Shown: positions 1-11,558, counted from the stretch's first letter. The stretch: DNA of 64,000 bases from Primulina eburnea (GCF_022965805.1 NC_133108.1:24457545-24521544), one strand, 5' to 3'. The notes: generated by a model from the sequence alone, not told the origin. Translations and numbers: made by a program.

Positions 1-832
1 AAGTTTCGAAAATGTTTTTCAAGAAGAAAACCGAGCACCCTAATTCTATAATGTGTAGCAAATACAAAAACACGAAATATGTCTTACATAGGGTGTTTTA
101 AGTTTTTTACCTATCAATCTTAAAAGATTGATTGAGGCCCCAACTTAGTTGTCAAACAACTAAGCTCTTCAATGGCAAGACCTTCTACAAGCTTTCCTTG
201 ATCTCCTTCCTTCAAATTAGGTCCACCACCAACTAAGTAGAACCACTCTAATTTTGCACTAGAAAAATTAGAGTATTTTTCATTGAGAAGAGTATGAATT
301 CCTCAAAAATTGAAGAAATAAAAAATGGAGAATTTTTGGCTTCAAATTTTCGTTCATCACATGTGGAGTGAAGTGGAGGATGAGTTTTCTTGGTTGTGTA
401 AAAAGTTAAAACCACTTTTAAGCATGCCAAGCTTTGAACATTGAAAAAGTAGTCTCCAACCCTTCACCTCCTATGCATGCAATTCTATTTGGGCTTGTAA
501 CAATTACAAGGACCATGGACTTTTATTTAAATGTCTCAAACATATTTGAGACCATTTAACCATTACTTGATTTTACTCAAGCCCAGTAGTTTAATAATTA
601 TTTCTAATTGAGCTCTACAAGGACAAATGTTGTTTAATTAATTCAACACTTGAATTAATTTAATTATTTGGACTCTACTAGGCCCATTACTGTTTAATTA
701 ACTCAAAATTTGAATTAATTTAATTTAGTCCATAATAATGTATATGAAAATCACAATTTTCAAATACATTACTCGTTTGGCCAACTTTTAATTTAGGAAC
801 ACTTCCTCAAATTAAAAGTTACATTCTCCTTA
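1..832 (-). repeat. Copia LTR F, left fragment (3' part of the LTR)
   Basis: Read on the minus strand, this stretch aligns with the 3' part of the LTRs of copia B (20941-21790) and copia A (27970-30043). Shared landmarks are the paired TTGAATTAATT blocks, the phrase reading toward GGGTGCTCGGTTTTC, and the donor-like GATAGGTAAA at about 110. Similarity is closer to B than to A. Homology stops near 832, where the LTR of Tekay-1 begins. The LTR 3' end and any internal region lie left of the window. The other piece of this LTR is at 11061-11558. About 700 bp of the expected LTR between the two pieces is missing. It may be a solo LTR or the 5' LTR of a minus-strand element. Confidence 0.75.
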
Positions 833-1080
833 GTTACTTGCTAAAATTTACTAGCTAAATAATATTTCCCCTCCATTTATTTGATGATTTTCGGCCACCT
901 CCTTAGTTATTAAGCAATTCCTTGCCAACTCACCTTTGACCCTTTCCTTGTCATCCCTTCGCATGATAATCTTTTCATTTATCAATCACCCTTAATTATT
1001 AATACTAGATCATTATCATAGCCTTGGTGGACACAATAAATCGGCTACACCTCATCCTTAATCCCTCCATCAATATTTGA

Positions 1081-1087
1081 TATAAAA
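1081..1087 (+). promoter_or_regulatory. Candidate TATA box in Tekay-1 5' LTR
   Basis: TATAAAA, repeated at 8822-8828 in the 3' LTR. It is followed by a pyrimidine-rich stretch, as expected ahead of a plant transcription start. This is inference from sequence only. Confidence 0.35.
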
Positions 1088-2709
1088 CCAAATTCAAATT
1101 TCAAAAGGGTGTAAACTTGGTCATACCATTTGAATCCCTTTATTGTTGGATCTCCCTCACTCTCCTAACCATCATTCCCCCCTCCCTCACCACCGAAATT
1201 CAGTACCATTCAGAGCATTTTCGTTAGTTATAGTGAGGAAAACCGAGAGCACTTAGAGAAAAATAATCGAGTAGCAAGCAAGAAAAGAAAACGCTCCATC
1301 TCCTCCGCGCCGCGTTGTTGCGTTTCGTTCGTTTTCTTTTCAAAATGAAACCAGGCATGTATATGTTCTTCTTTGCACTTCAATCAAGCCATATTAATAT
1401 TTTGAAACATCATACTCATGATTTCATTAAGCCAAAAACCGAAATACATGACCATATTTTGAAAAAAATGAAGTGCATAATTTTTGTTCTCCTTTCACGC
1501 TTCACGGGTTCACTTGTTTTTGGTGTTTCAGGTGGATGGTTCGTGTCCAGGCTAACTAGGCTGCATCTAGACACGTACTAGGTGTGTCAAGACCATCTTG
1601 GTCCATTCAAACAAGCCCCATGCACGCTAGAAACCGAAAATGACAGCAGCTCTTCATTCTTGCCATTTGAGTTTCGAATTTTTGTATTGCTGTCAAAAAG
1701 GGAAATGGATCTGATCTTGGCTGCCCTAAGGGCTATAGCCATGATTAGAACCTCTCCTTATGTTGTATAAGACGTGACTAAGTCACCCTTTTGAGGCTTG
1801 GTCCATGGTGGAATCGTTTTTTTAATCAAACAACAAGAACAGCCCCTTCGAGCTTTTAAATTCTGCATGTGCCCTCTCGGTTGTGGGTGTTGGTGTGGAT
1901 CTTGGTTGGCTCTTTAGCCCTTAGCCATGGTTCAAACAATACCCAAGGATGTTGGTAAGAGGTTCTTGTCGGTGGTTCAAGCCCCAATGGCCATTAGCCT
2001 CGCAAACGACGCAAGGAAACCAAAGCACAGCTGCTGTATTTTTGTGGACAGCAACTTGCTGCTTCAGTTCAGTGGCTTGTTCGAGTTCTTGGTTGACTTT
2101 TAGCCTATGGCCTTGGATTAGACACTGCCTCAACAAGTTAGGAAGGTCATGTTTTTGACCGTTCTTGATTCGGATTATTTTTGAGGTCGTACGAGAAATT
2201 ACGGTGCGATGTGCCAAATTTACTCTCGAAAGAGCGTTTCATGTTTTGGCCTCCATTCACCAAAATTTCGACTTGCATCATTTTTGTAGCATTATTTCAT
2301 CATTTTAAGTGTATTTTAATCATGACTAAATGATGGTTCGGTGTTGGTTCGGGTTGGCACGGAGTCATGATTAAATACGAAGTCGTTGGGAGTAATTGTC
2401 TCGTTTTTGGATTCAATTACAGAAAATCATTTGCATATTTTTCATGTTAAATTTAGGTCGCAGCGAGCCTGGGAATGATCCAACCAATGTGGTAAAAATA
2501 CAGGATATTTAATTATGTCATTTAATTATATTACGTGCATAAAAATATAAAATATTCATTTTTGAGATTTATGCGATATTGCTTGTGGCCATTTCACTAT
2601 CATTGGAGCATTATTTCACCCGATTGCCAGTTAACGGTCAGTTCAGCTATGTACCACCCAGTATACTGTGGCATTAGTCCGATCAGATGTTCATTACTTC
2701 ACCCGGTCT

Positions 2710-2762
2710 CCAGTTACCGGTCCGGTCGCCAGTTACCGGTCAGTTCAGTTCAGTTCAGTGCA
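2710..2762 (+). repeat. Short tandem CAGTTACCGGTC / CAGTT array in LTR
   Basis: CCAGTTACCGGTC occurs twice, separated by CGGTCG, and is followed by three to four TTCAG units. A diverged CCAGTTAACGGTC lies about 80 bp upstream. The same array is at 10456-10506 in the 3' LTR, so it predates this insertion. Clustered short motifs of this sort in an LTR can be enhancer repeats, but no function is shown here. Confidence 0.6.
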
Positions 2763-3305
2763 GGGGCCACTTGCGTAGACCATAATCTCACAAGAAAATT
2801 ATGACATGCTATTTTATTACAGGGCTCCAAGGAGCAAACATTTTCACTGTGATTTTCAGTTCAGTTATGCACGTATTATAATTGCTCATGACAAGTTATT
2901 TTCACATTATGCCTCATGACATGATATTTTCACTTGCATGCAATTTTACTATATTATTTACTCTTTATTTACGATATATGCATGCTGAGTCTTTAGGCTC
3001 ACTAGAATTGATTGTTTTAGGTACTGATGATGTCGGGGCCGACGGCGGGGACCAGTGAGCTAGCTTGGGTCGGCAGTAGTGGAAACCGAGGACCTCATTT
3101 ACAGCACACTTGCCATTTTTATGCTCAAACATTTTTATCAGTTGTTGGATAACTTTAATTGTTACTTTGTAAGCAATAATTTTTTTTTAAACATTAAACT
3201 TGATTTATCAGTTTATTTTGTGAATGAGGCACTTTAATTATTTTAAAAAGAAAAATTTTAATTTTTCCGCAAATTTTCAAACACGAATTTTTGGGCCATT
3301 ATAAC

Positions 3306-3320
3306 TGTATCAGAGCCAGG
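3306..3320 (+). other. Primer binding site (initiator tRNA-Met type)
   Basis: TGTATCAGAGCCAGG directly follows the 5' LTR and matches the usual TGGTATCAGAGC complement of the 3' end of initiator tRNA-Met, with one G missing. Minus-strand DNA synthesis would start here. Confidence 0.75.
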
Positions 3321-3545
3321 TTCTGTAAAGGGTTGTACTACTACTGACCACGAGAAGCTCATGAAGTCACGTCTTCGGTTTGTAAGTTTTACATTTACGC
3401 ATTTTATTTAAATCATGAATTATTTGATAGCATTTTTTCATGAAATGTTTTCCGTCCAGATTTATTTTATTGTTCAGTATTTAAATTTTTAAATAAATTG
3501 TGGAATTATGCATGTTAGTTACGTATGGGTTATGTATGGAACAGT

Positions 3546-4607
3546 ATGCCCTCTAGACGCATTCTCGAGTGCGCTAGAAATGACGAGCCTCGCCAAGAGG
3601 ACAGGGAGGAGCAGAGGCAGGAGAGAGACTTACCACCTCCACCACCCCCTCCACCTGACATGAGTGCCCAGATGCTAGCTGGGATGACTCAGTTCTTCGC
3701 ACAGTTTTCGGAGAACCATGCTGTGGCGACCAGGTCGACAGGGCCCGAGGCTGTCTATGAGAGATTCAGGAAGATGCGTCCTAAGGAGTTTTCAGGGACG
3801 ACAGAACCCATGATTGCCGAGGGCTGGATCAAGTCCCTTGAGGTTATCTTCGAGTTCATGGAGCTTGGAGATGCAGATAGAGTCCGATGTGCCATCTACT
3901 TATTCGGAGGAGATGCCCACTTATGGTGGGAAGGAGCGTCAGTAGCCCTAAACTTGGCTACGCTGAGCTGGACATGTTTCATGGAGGTATTCTACTCCAA
4001 ATATTTTACTGAGGAAGTGCGCACCAGGTTGACCAATGAGTTCATGAGCCTCAGACAGGGAGATCTGACTGTTACGGAGTTCATCCGTAAGTTTGAGAGG
4101 GGTTGTCATTTTTTGTGCCCCTGATCGCGAATGATGCTAAAGCCAAGTTGATGCATTTGTTGGTGGGTCTACGGCCGATCTTGCTCCATGATGTTAGGGT
4201 GTCTGACCCTACTACTTATGAAGTCGCTGTCTCTAGAGCTCTATCCGCAGACCAGGATCAGCGTGATATCGAGAGAGACCACCAGGGCAAGTGCCCAGTC
4301 CAGGTACCACACCGCCCTCCTCCTCAGCGGCACCAGCAGAACAAAAAGCCTTTTCACGGATCGCCTAGAAATAGAGGTCAGCAGCAGCAGTGGGGACGCC
4401 CAGCCCCGAGGACTTTAGAGCACCCAGTTTGCCCTAGGTGCTCAAGCCGCCATCCTGGAGCATGTATGTTTGTCTCAAGAAAGTGTTACAAATGTGGTAG
4501 TCCAGACCACTTACTTTTGCAGTGCCTTCAGAGGAATCTGCCTACCCAAGGCAGAGTGTTTGCTCTCCATGCTACGGAGACGAACCCAGATACGATGCTC
4601 ATGACAG
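3546..4607 (+). pseudogene. gag: gag of Tekay-1 (frameshifted)
   Basis: Encodes the capsid/nucleocapsid polyprotein. I chose the ATG at 3546 (MPSRR) because Tekay-2 has its ATG at the same place (26841, MPRRR). The retrotransposon gag domain spans roughly 3760-4200 and includes RPKEFSGTTEP and FVPLIANDAK-type motifs. A CCHC knuckle follows (CYKCGSPDHLLLQC, about 4487-4528). The frame breaks near 4110-4120: a T run after GGTTGTCA carries two extra bases compared with Tekay-2, so the first part ends at a TGA at 4122. The second part is open to the splice-donor signature at 4607/4608. Unspliced, it stops at 4622-4624. Confidence 0.85.
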
Positions 4608-4801
4608 GTACCTTTAAGCTTTAAGTTTACATTTGAGATTTAATGTTTTGGGTTAAGATTTTTTAACATAGAATTGCGATAGGATTGCATGCTCTACTCA
4701 GTATTATTTTCGGGAATTAAGTTAGAATAACTTTGACCTTTGCATGTCTATAAGTTAATTCTTGTGATTATTGGGTTCCGCTTAGTATTCCAACCTTTCA
4801 G
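4608..4801 (+). other. Candidate spliceosomal intron at the gag/protease junction (194 bp)
   Basis: The donor is ACAG|GTACCT and the acceptor CAACCTTTCAG|GGAGA. Joining the flanks gives an unbroken reading frame, T-G-R-I-F-I-S-G, running into the protease motif LIDSGATHSF, with the intron in phase 1. Without splicing, gag ends four codons after the donor and protease is in no usable frame. The same position is interrupted in Tekay-2 (27903-38007, once copia A is removed) and in element E (17510-18232). Most Tekay/Del elements I know of have a continuous ORF here, so this looks like an intron gained within the lineage. Confidence 0.7.
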
Positions 4802-5199
4802 GGAGAATATTTATATCTGGTTCCGCTACGAAGGCCTTGATAGATTCAGGGGCAACTCACTCATTTATTTCGGAGGTCTTTGCTAATTTCCTCGAGGTCA
4901 AGACAGTTGGGCTAGATGTAGCATATTCAGTAGTATTACCTTCTGGTGAGGAGATGGCAACTACCAATGTGATCCGAGACATAGATCTTGAGCTCCATGG
5001 CAATCTTGTTTATGCGGATCTTATCGTACTGCCGATGTCAGAGTTTGACATTATTCTAGAAATGGACTGGCTATTGCTGAACAGAGTTTTGATTGACTTC
5101 CAGCAGAGATCTGTTCTAGTCCGACCGCCTGGACTGACGCAGTTCTTATTTGAGCCAGACAGGTACTTTCCTCTACCGCGTATTATTCCTTATGTCTAG
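4802..5199 (+). pseudogene. Aspartic protease domain of Tekay-1 pol
   Basis: The retropepsin motif LIDSGATHSFIS (from 4837) holds the catalytic Asp-Ser-Gly. The flap/hydrophobic motif FDIILEMDW follows near 5047 (usual form is ILGMDW). The frame enters from the acceptor at 4801 and runs to a TAG at 5197-5199 that interrupts the linker to RT. The protease would cut Gag-Pol into mature proteins. Only a point nonsense change separates it from the next open stretch at 5212. Confidence 0.82.
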
Positions 5200-5211
5200 G
5201 CTAGGAAGCTC

Positions 5212-6709
5212 ATGCATAGAGGGTGTAGGGCGTTTTTAGCAACTTTTATATCTGTCCCCGAGGCGCCCAGTCAGTTAGCCACAGATGTTCCGATTGTTAG
5301 AGACTGCTTAGACGTTTTACCTGAGGACGTTTCTGGTATGCCACCCAAGAGAGAGGTGGAGTTTTCTATCGAGCTTATGCCAGGTACGGTTCCGAACTCA
5401 AAAGCACCGTACCGACTAGCACCGACAGAGATGGCAGAGCTTAAGAAGCAGATTCAGGAACTTCTTGACAAGGAGTTCATTCGCCCGAGTTTTTCACTAT
5501 GAGGCGCGCCAAGTCTTATTTGTGAAGAAGAAGGATGGCTCTATGAGGCTTTGTATTGATTACCGGGAGTTGAACAGGGTTACAATGAAGAACAAGTACC
5601 CACTTCCGCGGATTGAGGATCTATTTGACCAGTTGCAGGGAGCTTCGATATTCTCCAAGATAGATCTGCGTTCTGGTTATCACCAGTTGAGGGTGAGAGA
5701 TGCTGATGTTTCCAACACTGCTTTCAGGACTCGTTATGGCCACTATGAGTTCCTTGTGATGCCGTTCGGTCTGACGAATGCACCAGCGATCTTCATGGAT
5801 CTCATGAATCGCGTATTCCAGTTGTATCTTGACCAGTTTGTGATAGTATTCATAGACGACATTCTCGTCTACTCCAAGAATCAGGAGGATCACAGCAGAC
5901 ATCTGACCACAGTGTTGCAGACCTTGCAGAAGCACAAGTTATTTGAAAAGTTCAGTAAGTGCGAATTCTGGCTAGAGAAAGTGGCGTTCTTAGGCCACAT
6001 TTTTTCTAGCAGTGGTATTGAGGTAGACCCAGCAAAAGTTGCAGCAGTCAGAGATTGGGTTGTGCCGCAGAATGCATCAGAGATCCGCAGTTTTCTTGGG
6101 CTGGCAGGATATTATCGGAAGTTCATTAAGGGATTCTCCTCTATTGTCGTTCCACTCACATCATTGACCAAGAAGAATGTGAAATTTGTGTGGAGCGAGG
6201 AGTATCGGAAGAATTTTGATACTTTGAAGCAAGCTCTTATCTCAGCGCCAGTTTTGGCCACGCCGTCAGGGCCCGGAGATTTTGTTCTGTATACCGATGC
6301 TTCGAAGCTCGTTTTGAACGCAGTATTGATGCAGCATGGGAAGGTGATAGCATATGCTTCTAGACAGTTGAAAACTCATGAGAAGAACTACCTCACCCAT
6401 GATCTAGAGTTGGTCGCCGTGGTTTTTGCCTTGAAGATTTGGAGGCATTATTTGTATGGAGAGAAGTGCCAGATCTTTACCGACAACAAGAGCCTCAAGT
6501 ATTTCTTTATGCAGAAGGAGATGAACATGCGTCAGAGGCGTTGGTTGGAGCTTGTGAAAGATTATGACTGTGACATTAGCTACCACCCGGGTAAAGCTAA
6601 TGTAGTTGCGGATGCATTGAGCAGAAAAGTCACAGTGATGGCTCATTTGACGATTCAGAGACCTCTTCAGACTGAGATGCAGAGGTTTAGTCTAGAGACT
6701 TATCCTTGA
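5212..6709 (+). pseudogene. Reverse transcriptase and RNase H of Tekay-1
   Basis: RT starts near 5380 ([11 protein letters not shown]) and shows [44 protein letters not shown] and the active-site FIDDIL at about 5849-5866, so both catalytic aspartates are present. RNase H follows from about 6290 (YTDAS, then [11 protein letters not shown], then TDNKSLKYF). The frame breaks near 5500-5512: a TGA stands in place of TGG in the segment just before LFVKKKDG, with an extra base after it. It stops at 6709 (TGA) ahead of the integrase. These enzymes would copy the genomic RNA in cytoplasmic particles. Confidence 0.87.
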
Positions 6710-6733
6710 GGTAGAGTTCCCCGTCTATCTACC

Positions 6734-8178
6734 TTGACTATTCAGTCCTCTCTTCTAGACCGTATTCGCAGTGGTCAGTCGGCAAATGAGCAGTTAGCAA
6801 AGTGGAAGCAGAGAGATGAGGCCAAGGGCAGTATCTTGTATTCAGTCAGCGATGGTATTGTGAGATACCGAGACGGGATGTGGGTTCCCAGCAGTGGTTC
6901 TATTCGAGCAGATATTCTATCAGAGGCCCACAAGTCATCGTACTCTATTCATTCAGGGAGTACGAAGATGTACCAAGATCGGCAGTCATTGTATTGGTGG
7001 CCTGGGATGAAGAAAGACATCAGACGATTTGTCTCCGAGTGTCTGAGTTGCCAGGTAGTGAAGGCGGAGCATCAGAGACCAGCAGGTTTGCTCAAGCCTC
7101 TTTCTATTCCCGAGTGGAAGTGGGAGAATGTTACCATGGACTTTGTGACTGGTTTGCCGAAGTCAGTCAGAGGATCAAATGCCATATGGGTGATTGTTGA
7201 TCGTCTTACCAAACCAGCGCATTTCTTTCCCATTAAGACAACTTTCACCATGATTCAGTATGCAGAGTTGTACATCCGAGAGATAGTCCGACTTCATGGT
7301 ATTCCAGTTTCTATCATATCTGACAATGATCCCAGATTCACTTCCGCATTCTGGAAGAGTTTGCATTCGGCAGTGGATACGAAGTTGCTGTTTAGCACAG
7401 CTTTCCATCCGCAGACAGATGGGCAGTCAGAGCGAGTTATTCAGATTTTGGAGGATCCTCTCCGTGCTTCTATGATTGATTTCTCTGGGAGTTGGGAGTC
7501 GAACTTGCCATTAGTAGAGTTCACCTACAACAACAGCTTCCAGTCGTCTATTGGTATGGCTCCGTATGCACTATATGGCCGTAAGTGTAGATCTCCTGTT
7601 CATTGGGACGAAGTAGGAGAGAGAGCAGAGTTGTTCCGGAAATTATTCAGCGGGCGGCCGATGTAGTAGTCAAGATCCGTGATAGGATGAGGACTGCTCA
7701 GAGTCAACAGAAGAGTTATGCCGATCAGAGGAGGAGAGACCTAGAGTTTGCCGTTGGCGACCATGTCTTTGTGAAGGTAGCACCTATGAAGGGTGTCATG
7801 CGATTCAGGAAGAAAGGGAAGCTCAGTCCGAGATTCATTGGACCATTTGAGATCCTCGACAGAGTTGAGATGCTAGCTTATCGTGTGGCTCTTCCACCGA
7901 ATCTGGCCGGAGTACACAATGTGTTCCATGTCTCTATGCTGAGGAAGTATATGGTGAATCCTTCGCATGTCCTGAACTTTGAGCCGTTGCAGCTTACTCC
8001 GAACCTATCTTATGAGGAGAGACCAGTACTGATCTTAGACAGACAGGAGAAGAAGCTTCGGAACAAGCTGGTTAAGCGAGTCAAAGTCAAATGGCTCAAC
8101 CATTCAGAGGAGGAAGCTACGTCGGAGTCTGAGCCAGAGATGAGGGATCGTTACCCCGAGTTATTCAGTAAGTTTTAA
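6734..8178 (+). pseudogene. Integrase with C-terminal chromodomain, Tekay-1
   Basis: The zinc-binding N-terminus is at 6940-7070 (HSGSTKMY to ECLSCQ). The catalytic core has Asp in MDFVTGLP (about 7137), Asp in ISDNDPRF (about 7318) and Glu in GQSERVIQ (about 7423). A one-base loss near 7640 shifts the frame: the first open part ends at 7666 and the second runs to 8178. The second part has the GPFEILDRV module, then VSMLRKYM, then a chromodomain-like end (VKVKWLNHSEEEAT to DRYPELF). In chromoviruses this domain steers integration toward marked chromatin. A mutated W-to-S position (TSESEPEM instead of the usual TWE) may weaken it. Confidence 0.87.
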
Positions 8179-8200
8179 TTTCGAGGACGAAATTTCTTTT

Positions 8201-8213
8201 AAGGGAGGAGAGT
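8201..8213 (+). other. Polypurine tract of Tekay-1
   Basis: AAGGGAGGAGAGT lies directly before the 3' LTR start TGTAGAAC and would prime plus-strand synthesis. It is preceded by TTCGAGGACGAAATT, a segment also found in Tekay-2 and E. Confidence 0.75.
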
Positions 8214-11060
8214 TGTAGAACCCATAAATTAGACTACTTATAAGCCATGCATAATTATAGTATTTTAAATTAAAAGATTTTATTGCATGAGTACTTAAAT
8301 GCTTTTCTTAAAGTTCATTATTTTATGCAGTAGTTTAATTTTTATCTTTTCAGTTAATTCAGTGAGGTCGGACTGGAGTTGGAGTTTTGAGATAGAATTT
8401 AAGATTTAGAAATCATTCCTAGAGTTTATTTTAGCTAGCTCATAAGTTGATTTAAGTTAGAAAGGAGGTTAAGGAATTATTTAAGTAACTTGAGGTGAGT
8501 AGGAAATAAGTTCATTTAGGTTCCTTAATTAAGGTTGTTAATTCACTAAATTATTTAAAGGATAGGTAAGGCTCTTAAGGTTTTAAAATTTACTTGCTAA
8601 ACAATATTTCCTTCCATTTATTTGATGATTTTCGGCCACCTCCTTAGTTATTAAGCAATTCCATGCCAACTCACCTTTGACCCTTTCCTTGTCATCCCTT
8701 CGCATGATAATCTTTTCATTTATCAATCAACCTTAATTATTAATACTAGATCATTATCCTAGCCTTGGTGGACACAACAAATCGGCCACACCTTATCCTT
8801 TATCCCTCCAACGATATTTGATATAAAACCAAATTCAAATTTCAAAAGGGAGTAGACTTGGTCATACCATTTGAATCCCTTTATTGTTGTATCTCCCTCA
8901 CTCTCCTAACCATCATTCCCCCCTCCCTCACCACAGAAACTCAGTACCATTCAGAGCATTTTCGTGAGTTATAGTGAGGAAAACCGAGAGCACTTAGAGA
9001 AAAATAATCGAGTAGCAAGCAAGAAAAGAAAACTCTCCATCTCCTCCGCGCCGCGTCGTTGCGTTTCGTTCGTTTTCTTTTCAAAACGAAACCAGGCATG
9101 TATATGTTCTTCTTTGCTCTTCAATCAATCCATATTAATATTTTGAAACATCATACTCATGATTTCATTAAGCCAAAAACCGAAATACATGACCATATTT
9201 TGAAAAAAATGAAGTGCATGTTCTCCTTTCACGCTTCACGGGTTCAATTGTTTTTGGTGTTTCGGGTGGATGGCTCGTGTCCAGGCTCACTAGGCTGCAT
9301 CTAGACACATACTAGGGTTGTCAAGACCATGTTGGTCCATTCAAACAAGCCCCATGCACGCTAGAAACCGAAAATGTCAGCAGCTCTTCATTCTTTCCAT
9401 TTGATTTTCGAATTTTTGTATTGCTGTCAAAAAGGGAAATGGATCTGATCTTGGCTGCCCTAAGGGCTATAGCCATGATTAGAACCTCTCTTTGTGATGT
9501 CTAAGACGTGACCAAGTCGCCTTTTGAGGCTTGGTCCATGGTGGAATCGGTTTTTTAATCAAACAACAAGAACAGCCCCTTCGACCCTTTTAAATTCTGC
9601 ATGTGCCCTCTCGGTTGTGGGTGTTGGTGTGGATCTTGGTTGGCTCTTTAGCCCTTGGCCATGGTTCAAACCATACCCTAGGATGTTGGTAAGAGGTTCT
9701 GGTCGGTGGTTCAAGCCCCAATGGCCATTAGCCTCGCAAACGACGCAAGGAAACCAAAGCACAGCTGCTGTATTTTTGTGAACAGCAACTTGCTGCTTCG
9801 GTTCAGTGGCTTGTTCGAGTTCTTGCTTGGCTTTTAGCCTATGGCCTTGGACTAGACAGTGCCTCAATGAGTTAGGAAGGTCATGTTTTTGACCGTTCGT
9901 GATTAGGATCATTTTTGAGGTCGTACGAGAAATTACGGTGCGATGTGCCAAATTTACTCTCGAAAGAGCGTTTCATGTTTTGGCCTCCATTCACCAAAAT
10001 TTCGACTTGCATCATTTTTGGAGCATTATTTCATCATTTTAAGTGTATTGTAATCATGACTAAATGATGGTTCGGTGTTGGTTCGGGTTGGCACGGAGTC
10101 ATGATTAAATATGAAGTCGTTGGGCGTAATTGTCTCGTTTTTTGATTCAATTACAAAGTTTGGTCAAGAAAATCATTTGCATATTTTTCATGTTAAATTT
10201 AGGTCGCAGTGAGCCTGGGAATGATCCAACCAATGTGGTAAAAATACAGAATATTTAATTATGTCATTTAATTATATTACGTGCATAAAAATATAAAATA
10301 TTCATTTTTGAGATTTATGCGATATTGCTTGTGGCCATTTCACTATCATTGGAGCATTATTTCACCCGATTGCCAGTTAACGGTCAGTTCAGTTATGTAC
10401 CACCCAGTATACTGTGGCATTAGTCCGATCAGATGTTCATTACTTCACCCGGTCTCCAGTTACCGGTCCGGTCGCCAGTTACCGGTCAGTTCAGTTCAGT
10501 TCAGTGCAGGGGCCATTTGCGTAGACCATAATCTCACAAGAAAATTATGACATGCTATTTTATCACAGGGCTCCAAGGAGCAAAAATTTTCACTGTGTTT
10601 TTCAGTTCAGTTATGCATGTATTATAATTGCTCATGACAAGTTATTTTCACATTATGCTTCATGACATTATATTTTCACTTGCAGGCAATTTTACTATAT
10701 TATTTACTCGTTATTTACGATATATGCATGCTGAGTGTTTAGGCTCACTAGACTTGACTGTTGTAGGTACTGATGATGTCGGGGCCGAGGGCGGGGACCA
10801 GTGAGCTAGCTTGGGTCGGCACTAGTAGAACCCGAGGACCTCATATACAGCACTTGCCATTTTTATGCTCAAACATTTATATCAGTTGTTGGATAACTTT
10901 AATTGTTACTTTGTGAGCAATAATTTTTCTGCTGCTAATTTTTTAACCATTAAACTTGATTTATCAGTTTATTTTGTTAATGAGGCATTTTAATTATTTT
11001 AAAAAGAAAAATTTTAATTTTTCCGCAAATTTTCAAACACGAATTTTCGGGCCATTATAC
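8214..11060 (+). repeat. 3' LTR of Tekay-1 (full length, about 2.85 kb)
   Basis: Begins TGTAGAACCC after the polypurine tract and ends ATTATAC where minus-strand copia LTR F resumes (CATAGAGTCTCAATG). It contains the TATA-like box at 8822-8828, the CAGTTACCGGT array at 10456-10506 and the GAGTGTTTAGGCTC motif at 10733-10746. The first 375 bp (8214-8589) are absent from the 5' LTR. A 130-residue minus-strand ORF (9559-9951) is not preserved in the 5' LTR and I do not call it a gene. Confidence 0.85.
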
Positions 11061-11558
11061 ATAGAGTCTCAATGTTGTCCCGGGTCATAAGGACTAATGG
11101 TGTACAACCATAAACTAGGACGTTTCCACTCGATAAGTGAGAACCACTTGGAAAGTCCTTTATGGAGGGTTGTTCCGTGCACTCTATCAGGAGCACCTAT
11201 CTGCAAGCTCGGACATCACAATGTCCCCTACCAATGAAACATGGTACTCACATCGCAGATACTAGTTTCAAACTCGAGCGGCCTATATCCTTCTTAGCGG
11301 CGGCTGAATCGGCTAGGAACTGTTTAAAAAATACAGTATTCCAAATATGAGTTTCATGATACTCATCATATGAGCATCTCATATTCTTTCTACTATTTGT
11401 ATATTCAAAGACTTTATCTATGCAACTAGCATGGGTATACAGATAAAGATGTGCCAAAACAATAATTTCAAATATTATTAAAATAAAGATTTTTTATACA
11501 TAGAGTTTCATTGTGAACACTCGGCCAACACTTGGCTCGACGTGCACCTACTCTAACA
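11061..11558 (-). repeat. Copia LTR F, right fragment (5' part of the LTR)
   Basis: On the minus strand this begins TGTTAGAGTAGGTGCACG at 11558 and matches the first 500 bp of the copia A LTR (27970-28473), including the GAGCCAAGTGTTGGCCGA phrase. The sequence beyond the LTR edge (11559 onward, ATACATAC) is not a polypurine tract, so this edge is the 5' end of a 5' LTR or of a solo LTR. The inner edge at 11061 is the Tekay-1 insertion point. Confidence 0.78.

Larger units (their letters stand above)
842..3305 (+). repeat. 5' LTR of Tekay-1, left end truncated
   Basis: Collinear with 8590-11060 at high identity. It differs by substitutions and small indels, for example a block of about 14 bp (GTTTGGTCAAG region) present near 10158 but absent here. 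The first 375 bp of the 3' LTR have no counterpart. The LTR ends at ATTATAAC just before the primer binding site. It carries a TATA-like TATAAAA at 1081-1087, a tandem of the CAGTTACCGGTC motif near 2710-2760, and the GAGTCTTTAGGCTC near-palindrome at 2987-3000 that recurs in the other Tekay LTRs. Short ORFs inside are not conserved between the two LTRs. Confidence 0.85.
842..11060 (+). mobile_element. Tekay-1: Ty3/gypsy chromovirus (Tekay/Del type), nearly full length, decayed
   Basis: Long LTRs (3' LTR about 2.85 kb) flank an internal region of about 4.9 kb. It has an iMet-type primer binding site, gag, an intron signature, protease, RT, RNase H, integrase and a C-terminal chromodomain, then a purine-rich tract. 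The gypsy order PR-RT-RH-INT and the chromodomain place it in the chromoviruses, and RT and integrase motifs look like Tekay/Del. It lies inside a minus-strand copia LTR (F). The 5' LTR lacks about 375 bp at its left end, and about 700 bp of the host LTR is also missing, so no target-site duplication can be read. Several stops and frameshifts in gag and pol make it non-autonomous now. Confidence 0.88.

Noticed and set aside
9559..9951. 130-residue minus-strand ORF in the Tekay-1 3' LTR as a gene
   Set aside because: The matching region of the 5' LTR (about 1921-2217) is shortened by stops, and composition is not protein-like. Likely a chance ORF.
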